A DNA stretch of 64,000 bases, taken from Methylocystis sp. GTDB taxonomy: Bacteria; Pseudomonadota; Alphaproteobacteria; Rhizobiales; Beijerinckiaceae. The stretch covers positions 1 to 64,000 of the forward strand of contig JACOUB010000059.1 in the NCBI GenBank assembly GCA_016178015.1, in the 5' to 3' direction. Positions 15,127 to 23,032 of this stretch are shown here, piece after piece. Below the pieces are notes generated by a model. The model was not told the origin of the DNA, searched no databases, and worked only from the letters and a program-made list of their open reading frames with translations. Both the position numbers and the translations under genes were made by a program. Position 1 is the first letter of the stretch. Every line of letters starts with the position of its first letter.

Positions 15127-16197
15127 TCAACTGCGGGCGACCAGCGCCGCCGCCGCCGCAATGACGGCCGCCGACGGCAGCGTCACCAGCCAAGCACAGA
15201 GAATGCTGCGTAGCGCATCCCGGGCGCGCGGCGGGGCGCGCTCGGCCACCCGCACGCCGATCAGCGAACCCGCCGCGACATGGGTGGTCGATACCGGCAG
15301 ACCGAAGGGGGTGGCGCCGAGTACCAAGACTGCGGCGCCGAGATTGGCGAACAAGCCGGTGCTCGGCGTCATCGTCGACACGCCCTCGGCGAGCACCGGC
15401 AGCAGCCGACGGCCGGCCATCAGACTCCCCAAGGCCATGGCGACGGAGACGAGCACAATGGCGGCGGCGGCGCCTTGCATCGCTTCCAGTTGCGGCAAGG
15501 CGGCGATCGCCGGCAAGGCCAGCGCTGCCATTTTGGGGACATCGTTGAGGCCCCGAGCAAAGCTCACGGCGCCGCCGCTGAGCCAGTGCAGCGCCAACCA
15601 GACGCGCCGCTCCCACCATGGCGGCCGTGCATCGGACGGGCAGCACACGAAAGGATCGCGCCGCCACTCCTCTGGGTCGCAGCATCCCGGGCGCCATCGC
15701 GGCACACGCGCTTCGACGACGCGGTTCAAGCGTAGCAGCAGCCAGCACAGGCCGAGCGCTGCAACCGGGCTGAACAGGAGGGGCACGAGAAACTTTTGCA
15801 GCACCGCCCCCAAGGCGATGGCCTCGGCGCCGAAATTCATCCAGGCGGCGCCGACGATGCCGCCGATCAGCGCGTGCGTGGTCGAAACCGGCCAGCGCAG
15901 CCAAGTGGCGAGCAGGACGAAGCCGCCTGCGCCGATCAGCGCCGCGAGCGCGGACGCGAGCGGCAGCGAGGGCGCGCCGTGCAGGAAGCCGCCGCCAAAC
16001 AGGGAGCCGAGCGTTCCGCCCCACGCAACCGCCGCCAGCCCGCCTGCGGTGGTTCCAGCGACGCCGAGCAGCCAGGCGGCCCGTGGCGTGGCCACGCCGC
16101 TGCCGGCGAGAGCGGCGACTCCTTTGGACACGTCATTGGCGCCGTTGGCCCACGCCAACGTCATCGTCAGGGCGAGAAGCACCATGGCCGTGATCAT
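15127..16197 (-). CDS. PiT-family inorganic phosphate (possibly arsenate) transporter
   Basis: Inner-membrane Pi permease, 356 aa, about ten helices. The two inverted PiT signatures are visible: LAWANGANDVSKGVAALAGSG near the N-terminus with STTHALIGG, and FARGLNDVPKMAALALPAI with VSTTHVAAGSLIG in the second half. ATG 16197 removes a 51-residue leader that shows no similarity and would be unusual in the family. It is the first gene of the long minus-strand operon. PiT carriers import phosphate and also arsenate, so in this context it may feed arsenate to the cluster; that is inference. Confidence 0.88.
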   Translation of the reverse strand: MITAMVLLALTMTLAWANGANDVSKGVAALAGSGVATPRAAWLLGVAGTTAGGLAAVAWGGTLGSLFGGGFLHGAPSLPLASALAALIGAGGFVLLATWLRWPVSTTHALIGGIVGAAWMNFGAEAIALGAVLQKFLVPLLFSPVAALGLCWLLLRLNRVVEARVPRWRPGCCDPEEWRRDPFVCCPSDARPPWWERRVWLALHWLSGGAVSFARGLNDVPKMAALALPAIAALPQLEAMQGAAAAIVLVSVAMALGSLMAGRRLLPVLAEGVSTMTPSTGLFANLGAAVLVLGATPFGLPVSTTHVAAGSLIGVRVAERAPPRARDALRSILCAWLVTLPSAAVIAAAAALVARS

Positions 16198-16362
16198 CGT
16201 TGACGCGCCTATTGGTGGTTGGTCCTGGAGAACAGAGGGCGCCGACGCTTTGCGTGTGGATGCCTTGGCGCATCCCTCTCCTTCTAAGCAAGGTCTCATT
16301 TGCGGCGCAGGCGTTACGATAGAGTTGCGTTTGTTGACCGAGACCTTCAAGGCAAAAGAGCT
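16198..16362. other. Leader region of arsenic-type operon
   Basis: Stretch between the first gene of the minus-strand operon and the first copy of the 217-bp repeat. It must hold the operon promoter. I cannot point to a clear -35/-10 pair or operator. Confidence 0.3.
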
Positions 16363-16579
16363 GCAAGCGACTGAAAAATTCCCGCTTGGCTGTAACGTCA
16401 GCCGACCTTGTGCGACCGTTATGGGACGGTCGTTGTCACCGCGAGCCCTAACATCTCAGCGCCCGTCGCTCGCTTCGATCGGTCGCGGCGGTCAGCCACC
16501 CGCTTCGATCGGTCGTGGCGGCTCTCGCTCGCTTTGATCGCCGAAAATCCGCAAGATGGCAATCGAAGGATACTCGATG
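16363..16579 (+). repeat. 217-bp direct repeat, copy 1
   Basis: The block runs from gcaagcgactgaaaaattcc to ggatactcgatg and recurs exactly 945 bp downstream (17308-17524) with no net insertion or deletion and only scattered mismatches. It contains a hairpin CGACCGT/ACGGTCG (16413-16432) and repeated units like cgcttcgatcggtcg. Copy 2 ends at the start codon of the thioredoxin gene. Copy 1 ends at an equivalent ATG that opens only a 35-codon frame. Confidence 0.9.
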
Positions 16580-16760
16580 CGCGATCGAACGCTACTCGCT
16601 TACGCTTCACTACGCTGGAAAAGGAAATTGGTCATCGGTAGGACGCGACGTCAGCAGCGAGAGCGGCAAAAATTTTTCTTGTAACGCCGGCCGACCTCCA
16701 ACGAACTAATGGCGTGGTCTTTTTTTTCGATCGACGATCGAAGTTCGAGGAGGGCCAGTC
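16580..16760. other. Region between repeat copy 1 and CBS gene
   Basis: After the ATG at 16577 a 35-codon frame (M-RDRTLLAYASLRWKRK..., stop at 16682-16684) could be a decayed copy of the thioredoxin start (MLDRRALLTLF). A further segment near 16682 (gtaacgccggccgacctcc) resembles the repeat motif gtaacgtcagccgaccttg. No convincing gene is present. Confidence 0.4.
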
Positions 16761-17201
16761 ATGAGCGTTGCGGACATTTTAAAGGCCAAGGGGACCGCCG
16801 TAATGACAGTCCGTCCGAGCGAAACAATTCATGCGGTGGCGAAGCGCCTCCAGCAAGAAGGGGTCGGCGCGATGGTCGTGAGCAGCGATGGCGATTCCTT
16901 GGACGGCATCATAACCGAACGCGATGTGGCCATCAACCTCGCAGTCTACGGAACAGAATTTCACACGTTGCCCGCATCCGCCTTGATGAGCGCGGCGGTT
17001 GTCACGTGTGCGCCCGAAGACAGCGTCGCCGAGGTTGCGAAGGTGATGACCAACCAGCGTCTCCGCCATCTCCCCGTCAAGAAAGGCGGGATGCTCGTTG
17101 GCATTATCAGCATTGGCGACGTCTTGAAGCATCGTCTCGATGAGGCTCAGCTCGAGTCGAGAACGCTTCGCGACATCGCCATCGCTTGCCGGTATCGATG
17201 A
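16761..17201 (+). CDS. Tandem CBS-domain protein
   Basis: Protein of 146 aa made of two CBS motifs: MTVRPSETIHAVAKRLQQEG with GIITERDVAI (first, about 15-58), and VVTCAPEDSVAEVAKVMTNQ with LVGIISIGDVLKH (second, about 80-125). CBS pairs bind adenosyl ligands (AMP, ATP, SAM or NAD) and act as energy or ligand sensors; the partner is unknown. ATG 16761 has a strong GAGGAGGG site. It is enclosed by the two copies of the 217-bp repeat, which suggests it arrived or was trapped by duplication. Confidence 0.9.
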   Translation: MSVADILKAKGTAVMTVRPSETIHAVAKRLQQEGVGAMVVSSDGDSLDGIITERDVAINLAVYGTEFHTLPASALMSAAVVTCAPEDSVAEVAKVMTNQRLRHLPVKKGGMLVGIISIGDVLKHRLDEAQLESRTLRDIAIACRYR

Positions 17202-17307
17202 GATCGATGGGGAAGATCGTTCGGCCGCGAGACGGCACGGCTTCGAAGCACTGCGAATTCGTGTGCTCCGATCGATCGAGACGTGATAAGACTCGTTGAC
17301 AAGACTC
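17202..17307. other. CBS gene 3-prime flank
   Basis: Short spacer between the CBS gene and repeat copy 2. It contains a Tn-like purine run but no recognisable terminator or gene. Confidence 0.3.
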
Positions 17308-17524
17308 GCAAGCGACTGAAAAATTCCCGCTTGGCTGTAACGTCAGCCGACCTTGTGCGACCGTTATGAGACGGTCGTTGTCACCGCGAGCCTTACGTCT
17401 CAGCGCCCGTCGCTCGCTTCGATCGGTCGCGGCGGCCAATCCCCCCGCTCCGATCGGTCGTGGCGGCCATCGTTCTGATCGCCACGAAAATTCGCAAAGA
17501 CGGAAATCATAAGGATACTCGATG
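17308..17524 (+). repeat. 217-bp direct repeat, copy 2 (5-prime region of thioredoxin gene)
   Basis: Second copy of the block at 16363-16579, offset 945 bp. Here it forms the whole upstream region of the thioredoxin-like gene and ends at its ATG. The hairpin CGACCGT/ACGGTCG lies at 17358-17377. If this copy carries a promoter, copy 1 duplicates it in front of the CBS gene. Confidence 0.9.
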
Positions 17525-17914
17525 CTCGACCGACGCGCCTTACTGACCTTGTTCTTGCTTGCCGGCGTTTTCACGAATATTCGGGCCGACGCCGCGGAGC
17601 GCATGCAATTCACTCCCGCCGCCTTTGCCGCGGCCAAGAAGGCCGGCAAATCGATCCTGGTCGACATCTCCGCCTCTTGGTGTTCAACCTGCCAGGCGCA
17701 AGAAGTTGCCCTGCGTCGTCTAGCGAACGACCCGAAATTCAAGACCCTCACGATTTTCGAGGTGGATTTCGACGCTCAAAAAGAAGCTGTGCGAAGCTTC
17801 AACGCAAGATGGCAGAGCACTCTCATCGTCTTTAAGGGCGAACGGGAGATGGGGCGCTCGCTCGCCGACACGGACCCAGCGTCCATCGCCACCCTCCTCG
17901 AGGCGGCCTTTTGA
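17522..17914 (+). CDS. Secreted thioredoxin-fold protein (CxxC)
   Basis: Thioredoxin-like protein, 130 aa, with an N-terminal signal segment (ALLTLFLLAGVFTNIRADA) and the redox site SASWCSTCQAQE at about 57. The FEVDF and STLIVFKGERE segments complete a short thioredoxin fold. It resembles the C-terminal thioredoxin domain of DsbD/ScsB encoded separately, and the CcdA-type membrane electron carrier follows 13 bp downstream, so the two probably act together moving electrons to the periplasm. ATG 17522 has AAGGA upstream, within repeat copy 2. Confidence 0.85.
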   Translation: MLDRRALLTLFLLAGVFTNIRADAAERMQFTPAAFAAAKKAGKSILVDISASWCSTCQAQEVALRRLANDPKFKTLTIFEVDFDAQKEAVRSFNARWQSTLIVFKGEREMGRSLADTDPASIATLLEAAF

Positions 17915-17927
17915 GAGGGAGGCGCGC

Positions 17928-18650
17928 GTGACGCTCGGCGGCTTCGGCCTTGCGTTTCTCGCGGGGCTGCTTTCGATCCTTTCGCCATGCGTTCTGCCGT
18001 TGCTGCCGATCGTGCTCGGCGCGGCGGCCTCCGAACATCCGCTCGGCCCGGCGGCGCTCGCGATGGGGCTGGCGACGTCGTTCGTCGCCGTCGGCCTGTT
18101 CGTCGCCGCCATCGGTTTCTCGATCGGACTGGACGCCGGCGTTTTCCGTAGCGTGGCGGCGATCCTGATGATTTTGATCGGCGTCGTGCTGGCCGCGCCG
18201 AGATTGCAGACGCGCCTTGCCGTGGCGGGAGGCCCGATCGGCGATTTCGCGCAAACCCATTTCGGCGGCGCTTCCGTGGGCGGGCTTGGCGGACAATTCG
18301 GCGTCGGCCTCTCGCTTGGCGCCGTGTGGAGCCCGTGCATGGGGCCGACGCTCGGCGCGGCCTCGCTTCTTGCCGCGCAGGGCCAAAATCTCGGCGAGGT
18401 GGCGCTGACCATGTTTTTGTTCGGCCTCGGCGCCGGCGCGCCGCTATTGCTGCTCGGCCTGTTGTCGCGTGAGGCCTTCATGCGGTGGCGCGATCGTTTT
18501 GTGCTGGCCGGCCAGAGCATGAAGACGGCGCTCGGCGGCCTGCTGATGGCGGTCGGCCTGCTCGTCCTCAGCGGTCTCGACAAGAAGGTCGAGACCTTCC
18601 TGGTCGACATCTCGCCGCAATGGCTGACGGCTCTCACGTCGCGTTTTTGA
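17928..18650 (+). CDS. CcdA/DsbD-type transmembrane electron carrier
   Basis: Six-helix inner-membrane protein, 240 aa, that relays electrons from cytoplasmic thioredoxin to periplasmic partners. The two conserved Cys-Pro motifs are LSILSPCVLPLLPIVLG (about 16-32) and VWSPCMGPTLGAA (about 134-146). The GTG start at 17928 follows the thioredoxin gene by 13 bp. Flanked by two thioredoxin-like genes, it probably keeps periplasmic thiols reduced, for cytochrome c or copper-protein maturation. Confidence 0.9.
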   Translation: MTLGGFGLAFLAGLLSILSPCVLPLLPIVLGAAASEHPLGPAALAMGLATSFVAVGLFVAAIGFSIGLDAGVFRSVAAILMILIGVVLAAPRLQTRLAVAGGPIGDFAQTHFGGASVGGLGGQFGVGLSLGAVWSPCMGPTLGAASLLAAQGQNLGEVALTMFLFGLGAGAPLLLLGLLSREAFMRWRDRFVLAGQSMKTALGGLLMAVGLLVLSGLDKKVETFLVDISPQWLTALTSRF

Positions 18651-18668
18651 CTTTGAGGACAAACGCTG

Positions 18669-19283
18669 ATGATCGATCGTCGCCGTGACGACCGCGCGTG
18701 GACAGTGTCGCGTCGAGACATGCTGGCGAGTTCTGCCGCCGTCGCTCTTTTTTGCCGAGGCGGCCTGACTGCGGCGGCGGCGCAAGACGCGCAACCGTCC
18801 TTTCGCCAAGGCGACGGGCAGTTCACCTTCCTCGAACCGATCGCGCCAGTTCCCGACATTCGCCTGACGCGGCTTCGCGGCGGCGCCCTCAACATGCGGC
18901 AAACCGCCGGCAAGGTCGTTCTGCTCAATTTCTGGGCGAGCTGGTGTGGCCCGTGCATACGCGAAATCCCCAGCCTCGAGCGCTTGGCGCGCTCGCGGGA
19001 CCGCTCGAAACTGGAGGTTCTCGCCGTCGCCATGGATCGCCGACGCGAGCCGGTCGAGCGCTTCTTGCGCAGTCGCGGAATCGTCGCGCTCGACGTGTTC
19101 ATCGACCCAAACGAACAAGTCGCGGCGTTCGATCAAACGAACCCGAACGGAGCGCCTTTCGTGCTCTATGGGCTGCCCATCTCTTACCTGATCAATCGGC
19201 AGGGCGGCGTGGTCGGCTATTTCGCCGGCGAAGCGGATTGGACCTCCGAGCCGGCGCAGCGGTTGCTCGACTATTATCTTTGA
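18669..19283 (+). CDS. TlpA-like periplasmic thioredoxin
   Basis: TlpA/ResA-type thiol-disulfide oxidoreductase, 204 aa. The N-terminus has VSRRDMLASSAAVALFC, a possible Tat-type signal. The catalytic segment is LLNFWASWCGPCIREIPSLE (about 92-111), with LEVLAVAMDRR and a cis-Pro region GLPISYLINRQG. It follows the CcdA gene by 18 bp, giving the standard thioredoxin-CcdA-TlpA relay. Its targets could be heme or copper apoproteins, including the multicopper oxidase encoded further on. Confidence 0.88.
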   Translation: MIDRRRDDRAWTVSRRDMLASSAAVALFCRGGLTAAAAQDAQPSFRQGDGQFTFLEPIAPVPDIRLTRLRGGALNMRQTAGKVVLLNFWASWCGPCIREIPSLERLARSRDRSKLEVLAVAMDRRREPVERFLRSRGIVALDVFIDPNEQVAAFDQTNPNGAPFVLYGLPISYLINRQGGVVGYFAGEADWTSEPAQRLLDYYL

Positions 19284-19520
19284 TAGGCGACTCCGGTCTC
19301 ATGTTGATTGGAATCGTTCTCAGTTTTCGCGCATCTGTTTGGAATACTTCCTATGTTTGGCGCAACTCGTTGACAGGTTCAGCTCTGGTCGGAAAAGGTC
19401 TTCGCGAAGTTCTTTCGTGGGGACTTGGCAAAGTTGTTGCGGCTGCCGCTGCGCATGGCGCTCGTCTCCATGAACCACCGCGAGGGCCTCCAAGGAGTCG
19501 TCTCGCAGACCGGAGTAGTC
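19284..19520. other. Gap before outer-membrane protein gene
   Basis: 237 bp with a short perfect palindrome cttcgcgaag near 19400. There is no gene and no clear promoter, but a separate promoter for the following run of genes is likely here. Confidence 0.3.
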
Positions 19521-21131
19521 ATGTTGTGCGCTCTATCGTTGCAACGCCGCCGCCGCTCGCTGCGAGTCATTCTCTGCGCGTCGGCGTCGATTATGTGTCT
19601 TAGCGCCGGACTTGCGTTCGCCGAAGATGAATCGGGCGTGCGGCAGTCCGTCTCTCGTCTGTCGAACAAGGAACTGGTTGACTTGGTGCTGCGCATGGAC
19701 AAGCGCCTACGCGCGGTCGAGGAAAGGGACGCGGCGCCGGCGCCCGGCGGCAGAGCGGTCGCTGCGAACGGCAAGAAGCGGAGCGCCCCGGCGCCCGAGG
19801 CGCCAGTTGAGGGCAGCCCCGCGGCAGGGGTGGGAACGGCGTCGCTGGCCGCGCCGGGGTACAGCATCTTGGAACGCAGGCACGCCAAGGCAGTGGAAAC
19901 GGCCGCGGCAGGGCAACAGCCTCTTCCCGGGTACGAGCCTCACCCAGGCCTCATCATCGGAGCCTACGGCGAAGTGAAGTTCGGCCGCCTACAGAACCCG
20001 GACGCGGGCGGCGCGTGGCAGAATAAGTTCGACGCCGCCCGCATCGTTCTCCTGCCGACCTTCGCGATCACCGACAACATCATCTTCAATGCCGAGATCG
20101 AATTCGAACATGGGGGAATAGCCTTCGAAGCCGACGACAAGCTGCATGGCTCGGTCGACGTCGAACAGCTCTTCGTGGACTTCAAATTCAATCCGTACCT
20201 GAACTTTCGCGCCCCCGGCATCGACCTCATACCGATCGGCTACATCAACCAGCATCACGAGCCGACCCAGTTCTACAGCGTCAACCGGCCAGAACTTTAC
20301 CAGAAGCTGATCCCGTCGACGTGGCGGGCGCCGGCGACCGGAGTTTATGGAACGCTCCTGGATGGGCTGAGCTACCAATTCCAGGTCAGCCAGGCTCTGG
20401 AGGATTTCGGCGACGATTTCGAGCTGAGAACAGGCGCCGGCACGGTCCCGCTCTTTCCCGACCCCTATGAGGCGGGCATCAACGGCCTGGAGGCGCTCGG
20501 CGTCTCGCGCCCGCCGGTCGGCGACTTCAGTCAGCTCCACAACACTTATGCGATCAGCGGCCGCTTCGACGTCGCGCCGCCTTTCATTCCCGGCCTCGCC
20601 GGAAGCGTGAGCGCCTACTTCACTCCCAATGTCACGCCGCGCGGGGCCCACGGGGATTTGGGGAACCTGCTGGAGCGCACGAGCCTCACGATGTTCGACG
20701 CGGAGCTTCGTTATCGCATGCCCGACACCGGCCTCGAAGTGCGGGGCGAATATGTCCGTGTGGACTTCGGAAACCCGTTTGACCTGCGCGCCAACAACGA
20801 CACCGATCCGACGAACAATGTCGGTAAATACATGGACGGCTATTCCGGCGAGGCCGCTTATCATTTTCCTCTTGGAGAATTCATCGGCAGCAGTTGGGAG
20901 GCCGTGCCTTTCTATCGCTATACGCGTAAGACCCTTCAGCACGGCGGCTTCGCCGGGACCGATTTGGATTTGCCGACCGGCGCCGGTTGGTTGCAGTTCC
21001 ACACCGCAGGCATTGCGGTCTTTCCATCGCCGCAAGTCGTGTTGAAGGCCAGCTACCAGAGGGTGATCAACAAGGAATTGCTCGGCGCGCGATCGGATTC
21101 GGTGCTCGGAGGCGTCGGCTTCTTCTTTTAA
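19521..21131 (+). CDS. Outer-membrane beta-barrel porin-like protein
   Basis: Predicted outer-membrane protein, 536 aa. From ATG 19521 (GGAG six bases upstream) there is a signal peptide (VILCASASIMCLSAGLAFA) followed by a short coiled-coil-like segment (SRLSNKELVDLVLRMDKRLR), a Pro/Ala linker, and then alternating strands such as LIIGAYGEVKFG and YMDGYSGEAAYHFPLG. The chain ends GGVGFFF, an aromatic C-terminus required for barrel insertion. The layout resembles phosphate-selective porin-like families with an N-terminal coiled coil. The substrate is unknown; its neighbours suggest a metal or redox link. Confidence 0.82.
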   Translation: MLCALSLQRRRRSLRVILCASASIMCLSAGLAFAEDESGVRQSVSRLSNKELVDLVLRMDKRLRAVEERDAAPAPGGRAVAANGKKRSAPAPEAPVEGSPAAGVGTASLAAPGYSILERRHAKAVETAAAGQQPLPGYEPHPGLIIGAYGEVKFGRLQNPDAGGAWQNKFDAARIVLLPTFAITDNIIFNAEIEFEHGGIAFEADDKLHGSVDVEQLFVDFKFNPYLNFRAPGIDLIPIGYINQHHEPTQFYSVNRPELYQKLIPSTWRAPATGVYGTLLDGLSYQFQVSQALEDFGDDFELRTGAGTVPLFPDPYEAGINGLEALGVSRPPVGDFSQLHNTYAISGRFDVAPPFIPGLAGSVSAYFTPNVTPRGAHGDLGNLLERTSLTMFDAELRYRMPDTGLEVRGEYVRVDFGNPFDLRANNDTDPTNNVGKYMDGYSGEAAYHFPLGEFIGSSWEAVPFYRYTRKTLQHGGFAGTDLDLPTGAGWLQFHTAGIAVFPSPQVVLKASYQRVINKELLGARSDSVLGGVGFFF

Positions 21132-21200
21132 AAGCCGCTTCGTTGTGCGACGCGTCGAGACGTGCGAGTCTTAGTCGTTGCGATGCGATGGGGACATGCG

Positions 21201-21671
21201 ATGAGCGACTGGGTAAGATGGGTTGCGCCCGCGGCGCTGGCGTCCACGGCCATCCTGCCGGCGCATGCCGTCGAGTATCTCAGCGTCGCCGAGGCGCAGA
21301 GGCTGGCGTTTCCGTCGGCGACGCAATTCATTCCGATCGCCGGCGGCGCATGCAGGGCGATGGAGGGAAGTCAGGCTCTCGGACTTGTCGTGGTCGATCA
21401 CGTGATCGGCAAACATCTCTACATCGATTTTTCGGTCGCCATCGGTCCTGATGGTCGCATCCGTCGGGTCGATATCTTGAAATACCGGGAGTCCTATGGC
21501 GGCGAGGTGCAGAATTCGAGCTGGCTCGCGCAATTCGTCGGCAAGTCGAACGCCAGCGCGCTTCGAGTCGGCAGCGACATTCGCAACATCTCTGGCGCGA
21601 CCCTCTCGTCCTATCACGTGACCGAGGGCGTCAAGAGGGTGCTGGCCGCCTGTGCTGGGCGCGTTCGCTAA
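21201..21671 (+). CDS. Periplasmic FMN-binding domain protein
   Basis: Protein of 156 aa with a signal peptide (APAALASTAILPAHA) and an FMN_bind domain. The flavinylation signature is NISGATLSSYHVTEGV (about 132-147), where the Thr of SGAT-x-S/T is joined by a phosphoester bond to FMN. ATG 21201 is chosen for its GGGGA site and signal peptide. The modifying enzyme ApbE is encoded immediately downstream, and a four-helix membrane protein with conserved His residues follows. This suggests an extracytoplasmic flavin electron-transfer chain. Confidence 0.88.
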   Translation: MSDWVRWVAPAALASTAILPAHAVEYLSVAEAQRLAFPSATQFIPIAGGACRAMEGSQALGLVVVDHVIGKHLYIDFSVAIGPDGRIRRVDILKYRESYGGEVQNSSWLAQFVGKSNASALRVGSDIRNISGATLSSYHVTEGVKRVLAACAGRVR

Positions 21672-21672
21672 G

Positions 21673-22557
21673 ATGCGCCGGGCGAGGCCGCTTCTCGGGA
21701 CGATCGTCGAGATCGACGCGACCGGCGCAAGCGCTCGCGCCGAAGCGGCGATAGAGTCTGCCTTCGACGCCATTGCCGACATTCATCGGCTGATGAGCTT
21801 CCATGATCCGGCCAGCGACGTGAGCCGGCTCAATCGCCAAGCAGCGCTTCGTCCGATCGCGGTCGACGATCGGACATTGCAAGTCCTGCGGTTCGCGATC
21901 GACCTGCACGAGCGGTCCGGCGGCGTCTTCGACATTTCGGTCGCGCGCCGACTGCAAACGCTCGGCCTTTTGCCGATCCACGATGACGACGAAACCGCCC
22001 GCCGCTTACCTGGGAGTTCGTGGGCGATCGAACTGACGCGAGACCAGCGGGTGCGGTTCCATGATCCGAACACGAGGATCGATCTCGGCGGCGTCGCCAA
22101 GGGCTTCGCGGTCGATTGCGCCATCGCCGTGTTGCGCGAGTGCGGCGTTTCCGAAGGCCTGGTGAACGCCGGCGGCGATCTCGCCTCGTTCGGGGAGCGT
22201 CCCTGGACCGTCTGCCTGCGCGACCCCCGTACGCCGACACGCCTCCTGCAGGAAATCTCGGTGCGCAACGAGGCTGTCGCGTCGAGCGCGGGACGCTTCG
22301 ATCCGTTTCGTTCGTCGACCGTTCTCACATCGGCGATCGTCGATCCCGACACCGGCAAAATCGTCTCGGCGATTGCCGGCGCTTCGGTCTGGGCGCGCTC
22401 TTGCATGTCAGCCGACGCTCTGACGAAAGTCGTGATGCTCCAAGGCGAACGCGCCGGCCCTTTGCTGCGGGACTTTCGCGCCCGAGCGCTGTTTGTCACG
22501 GCCGACGGCGACGTGCACGCCATGGCCGACTGGCGGGAAGCGCATCTTGCAGATTAG
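21673..22557 (+). CDS. apbE: FAD:protein FMN transferase
   Basis: ApbE, 294 aa, moves the FMN half of FAD onto a Thr of FMN-binding proteins in the periplasm. Motifs seen: PLLGTIVEIDATG, HRLMSFHDPASDVSRLN, GGVFDISVA, IDLGGVAKGFAVD, LVNAGGDLASFG and a metal-binding Asp in SADALTKVVM. ATG 21673 directly follows the FMN-binding gene; a GTG at 21652 overlapping it is possible. I see no strong signal peptide, unusual for ApbE; it may lie in the alternative N-terminus or be lost. The substrate is almost surely the preceding protein. Confidence 0.92.
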   Translation: MRRARPLLGTIVEIDATGASARAEAAIESAFDAIADIHRLMSFHDPASDVSRLNRQAALRPIAVDDRTLQVLRFAIDLHERSGGVFDISVARRLQTLGLLPIHDDDETARRLPGSSWAIELTRDQRVRFHDPNTRIDLGGVAKGFAVDCAIAVLRECGVSEGLVNAGGDLASFGERPWTVCLRDPRTPTRLLQEISVRNEAVASSAGRFDPFRSSTVLTSAIVDPDTGKIVSAIAGASVWARSCMSADALTKVVMLQGERAGPLLRDFRARALFVTADGDVHAMADWREAHLAD

Positions 22558-22993
22558 CAGGCGATTTCGCTGGCTGGTTTATGCGGCCGTTGCGGCGCTG
22601 TTTGCGACCGGCGCCGGCTGGCTCGTCGCCGATCAACTCAAGGATACGGATGCGGGGGAATTTTGGCAGGCCGTCACGGCCAACCTTCTCATGGTCCACG
22701 GCGGTCTCGCCATGGCGATGCTGCTGCTGCTCGGCGCGCTCGGCCCTCTCCATGTCGGCAGGTCTTGGCGTGCAGGAAAGAACAGGCTCACCGGCGCAGT
22801 CGTGGCGGCGAGCAACGCCGCGCTCGTCATCACCGCCTTCGGTCTCTACTATTTCGGGTCGCGCGATTTGCGGTCATGGACGAGCGATCTGCATATCGTC
22901 GTCGGTTTCGCGTTGCCGGCTTTTATGTTCGTTCACATCTTGGTCGGACGTCGGAATGGCTCGATAAACGAGCGCGGCCCGGATGATGCGTGA
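22547..22993 (+). CDS. Four-helix membrane protein with conserved His, possible heme-b electron donor
   Basis: Membrane protein of 148 aa with four hydrophobic helices. His residues are spaced in the membrane core: LLMVHGGLAMAM, LGPLHVGRSW, WTSDLHIVVGFAL and FMFVHILVGRR. This is reminiscent of DUF4405 or cytochrome b561-like proteins that bind two hemes, but I do not claim the family. The likely start is TTG 22547, overlapping the apbE stop, with GGGAAG eight bases upstream. Its place between apbE and the copper oxidase fits a quinol-to-periplasmic-flavin electron carrier. Confidence 0.7.
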   Translation: MQISRRFRWLVYAAVAALFATGAGWLVADQLKDTDAGEFWQAVTANLLMVHGGLAMAMLLLLGALGPLHVGRSWRAGKNRLTGAVVAASNAALVITAFGLYYFGSRDLRSWTSDLHIVVGFALPAFMFVHILVGRRNGSINERGPDDA

Positions 22994-23032
22994 AAATCGG
23001 GATTTATCAGCTTCAGAGGGAGCAACGAAAAC

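Noticed and set aside
14627-16024. Minus-strand frame spanning the radical SAM/PiT junction
   Set aside because: Arg-rich out-of-frame translation of two clear genes.
19284-19520. Frame in the gap before the outer-membrane gene
   Set aside because: It overlaps the porin start out of frame and has no recognisable domain.
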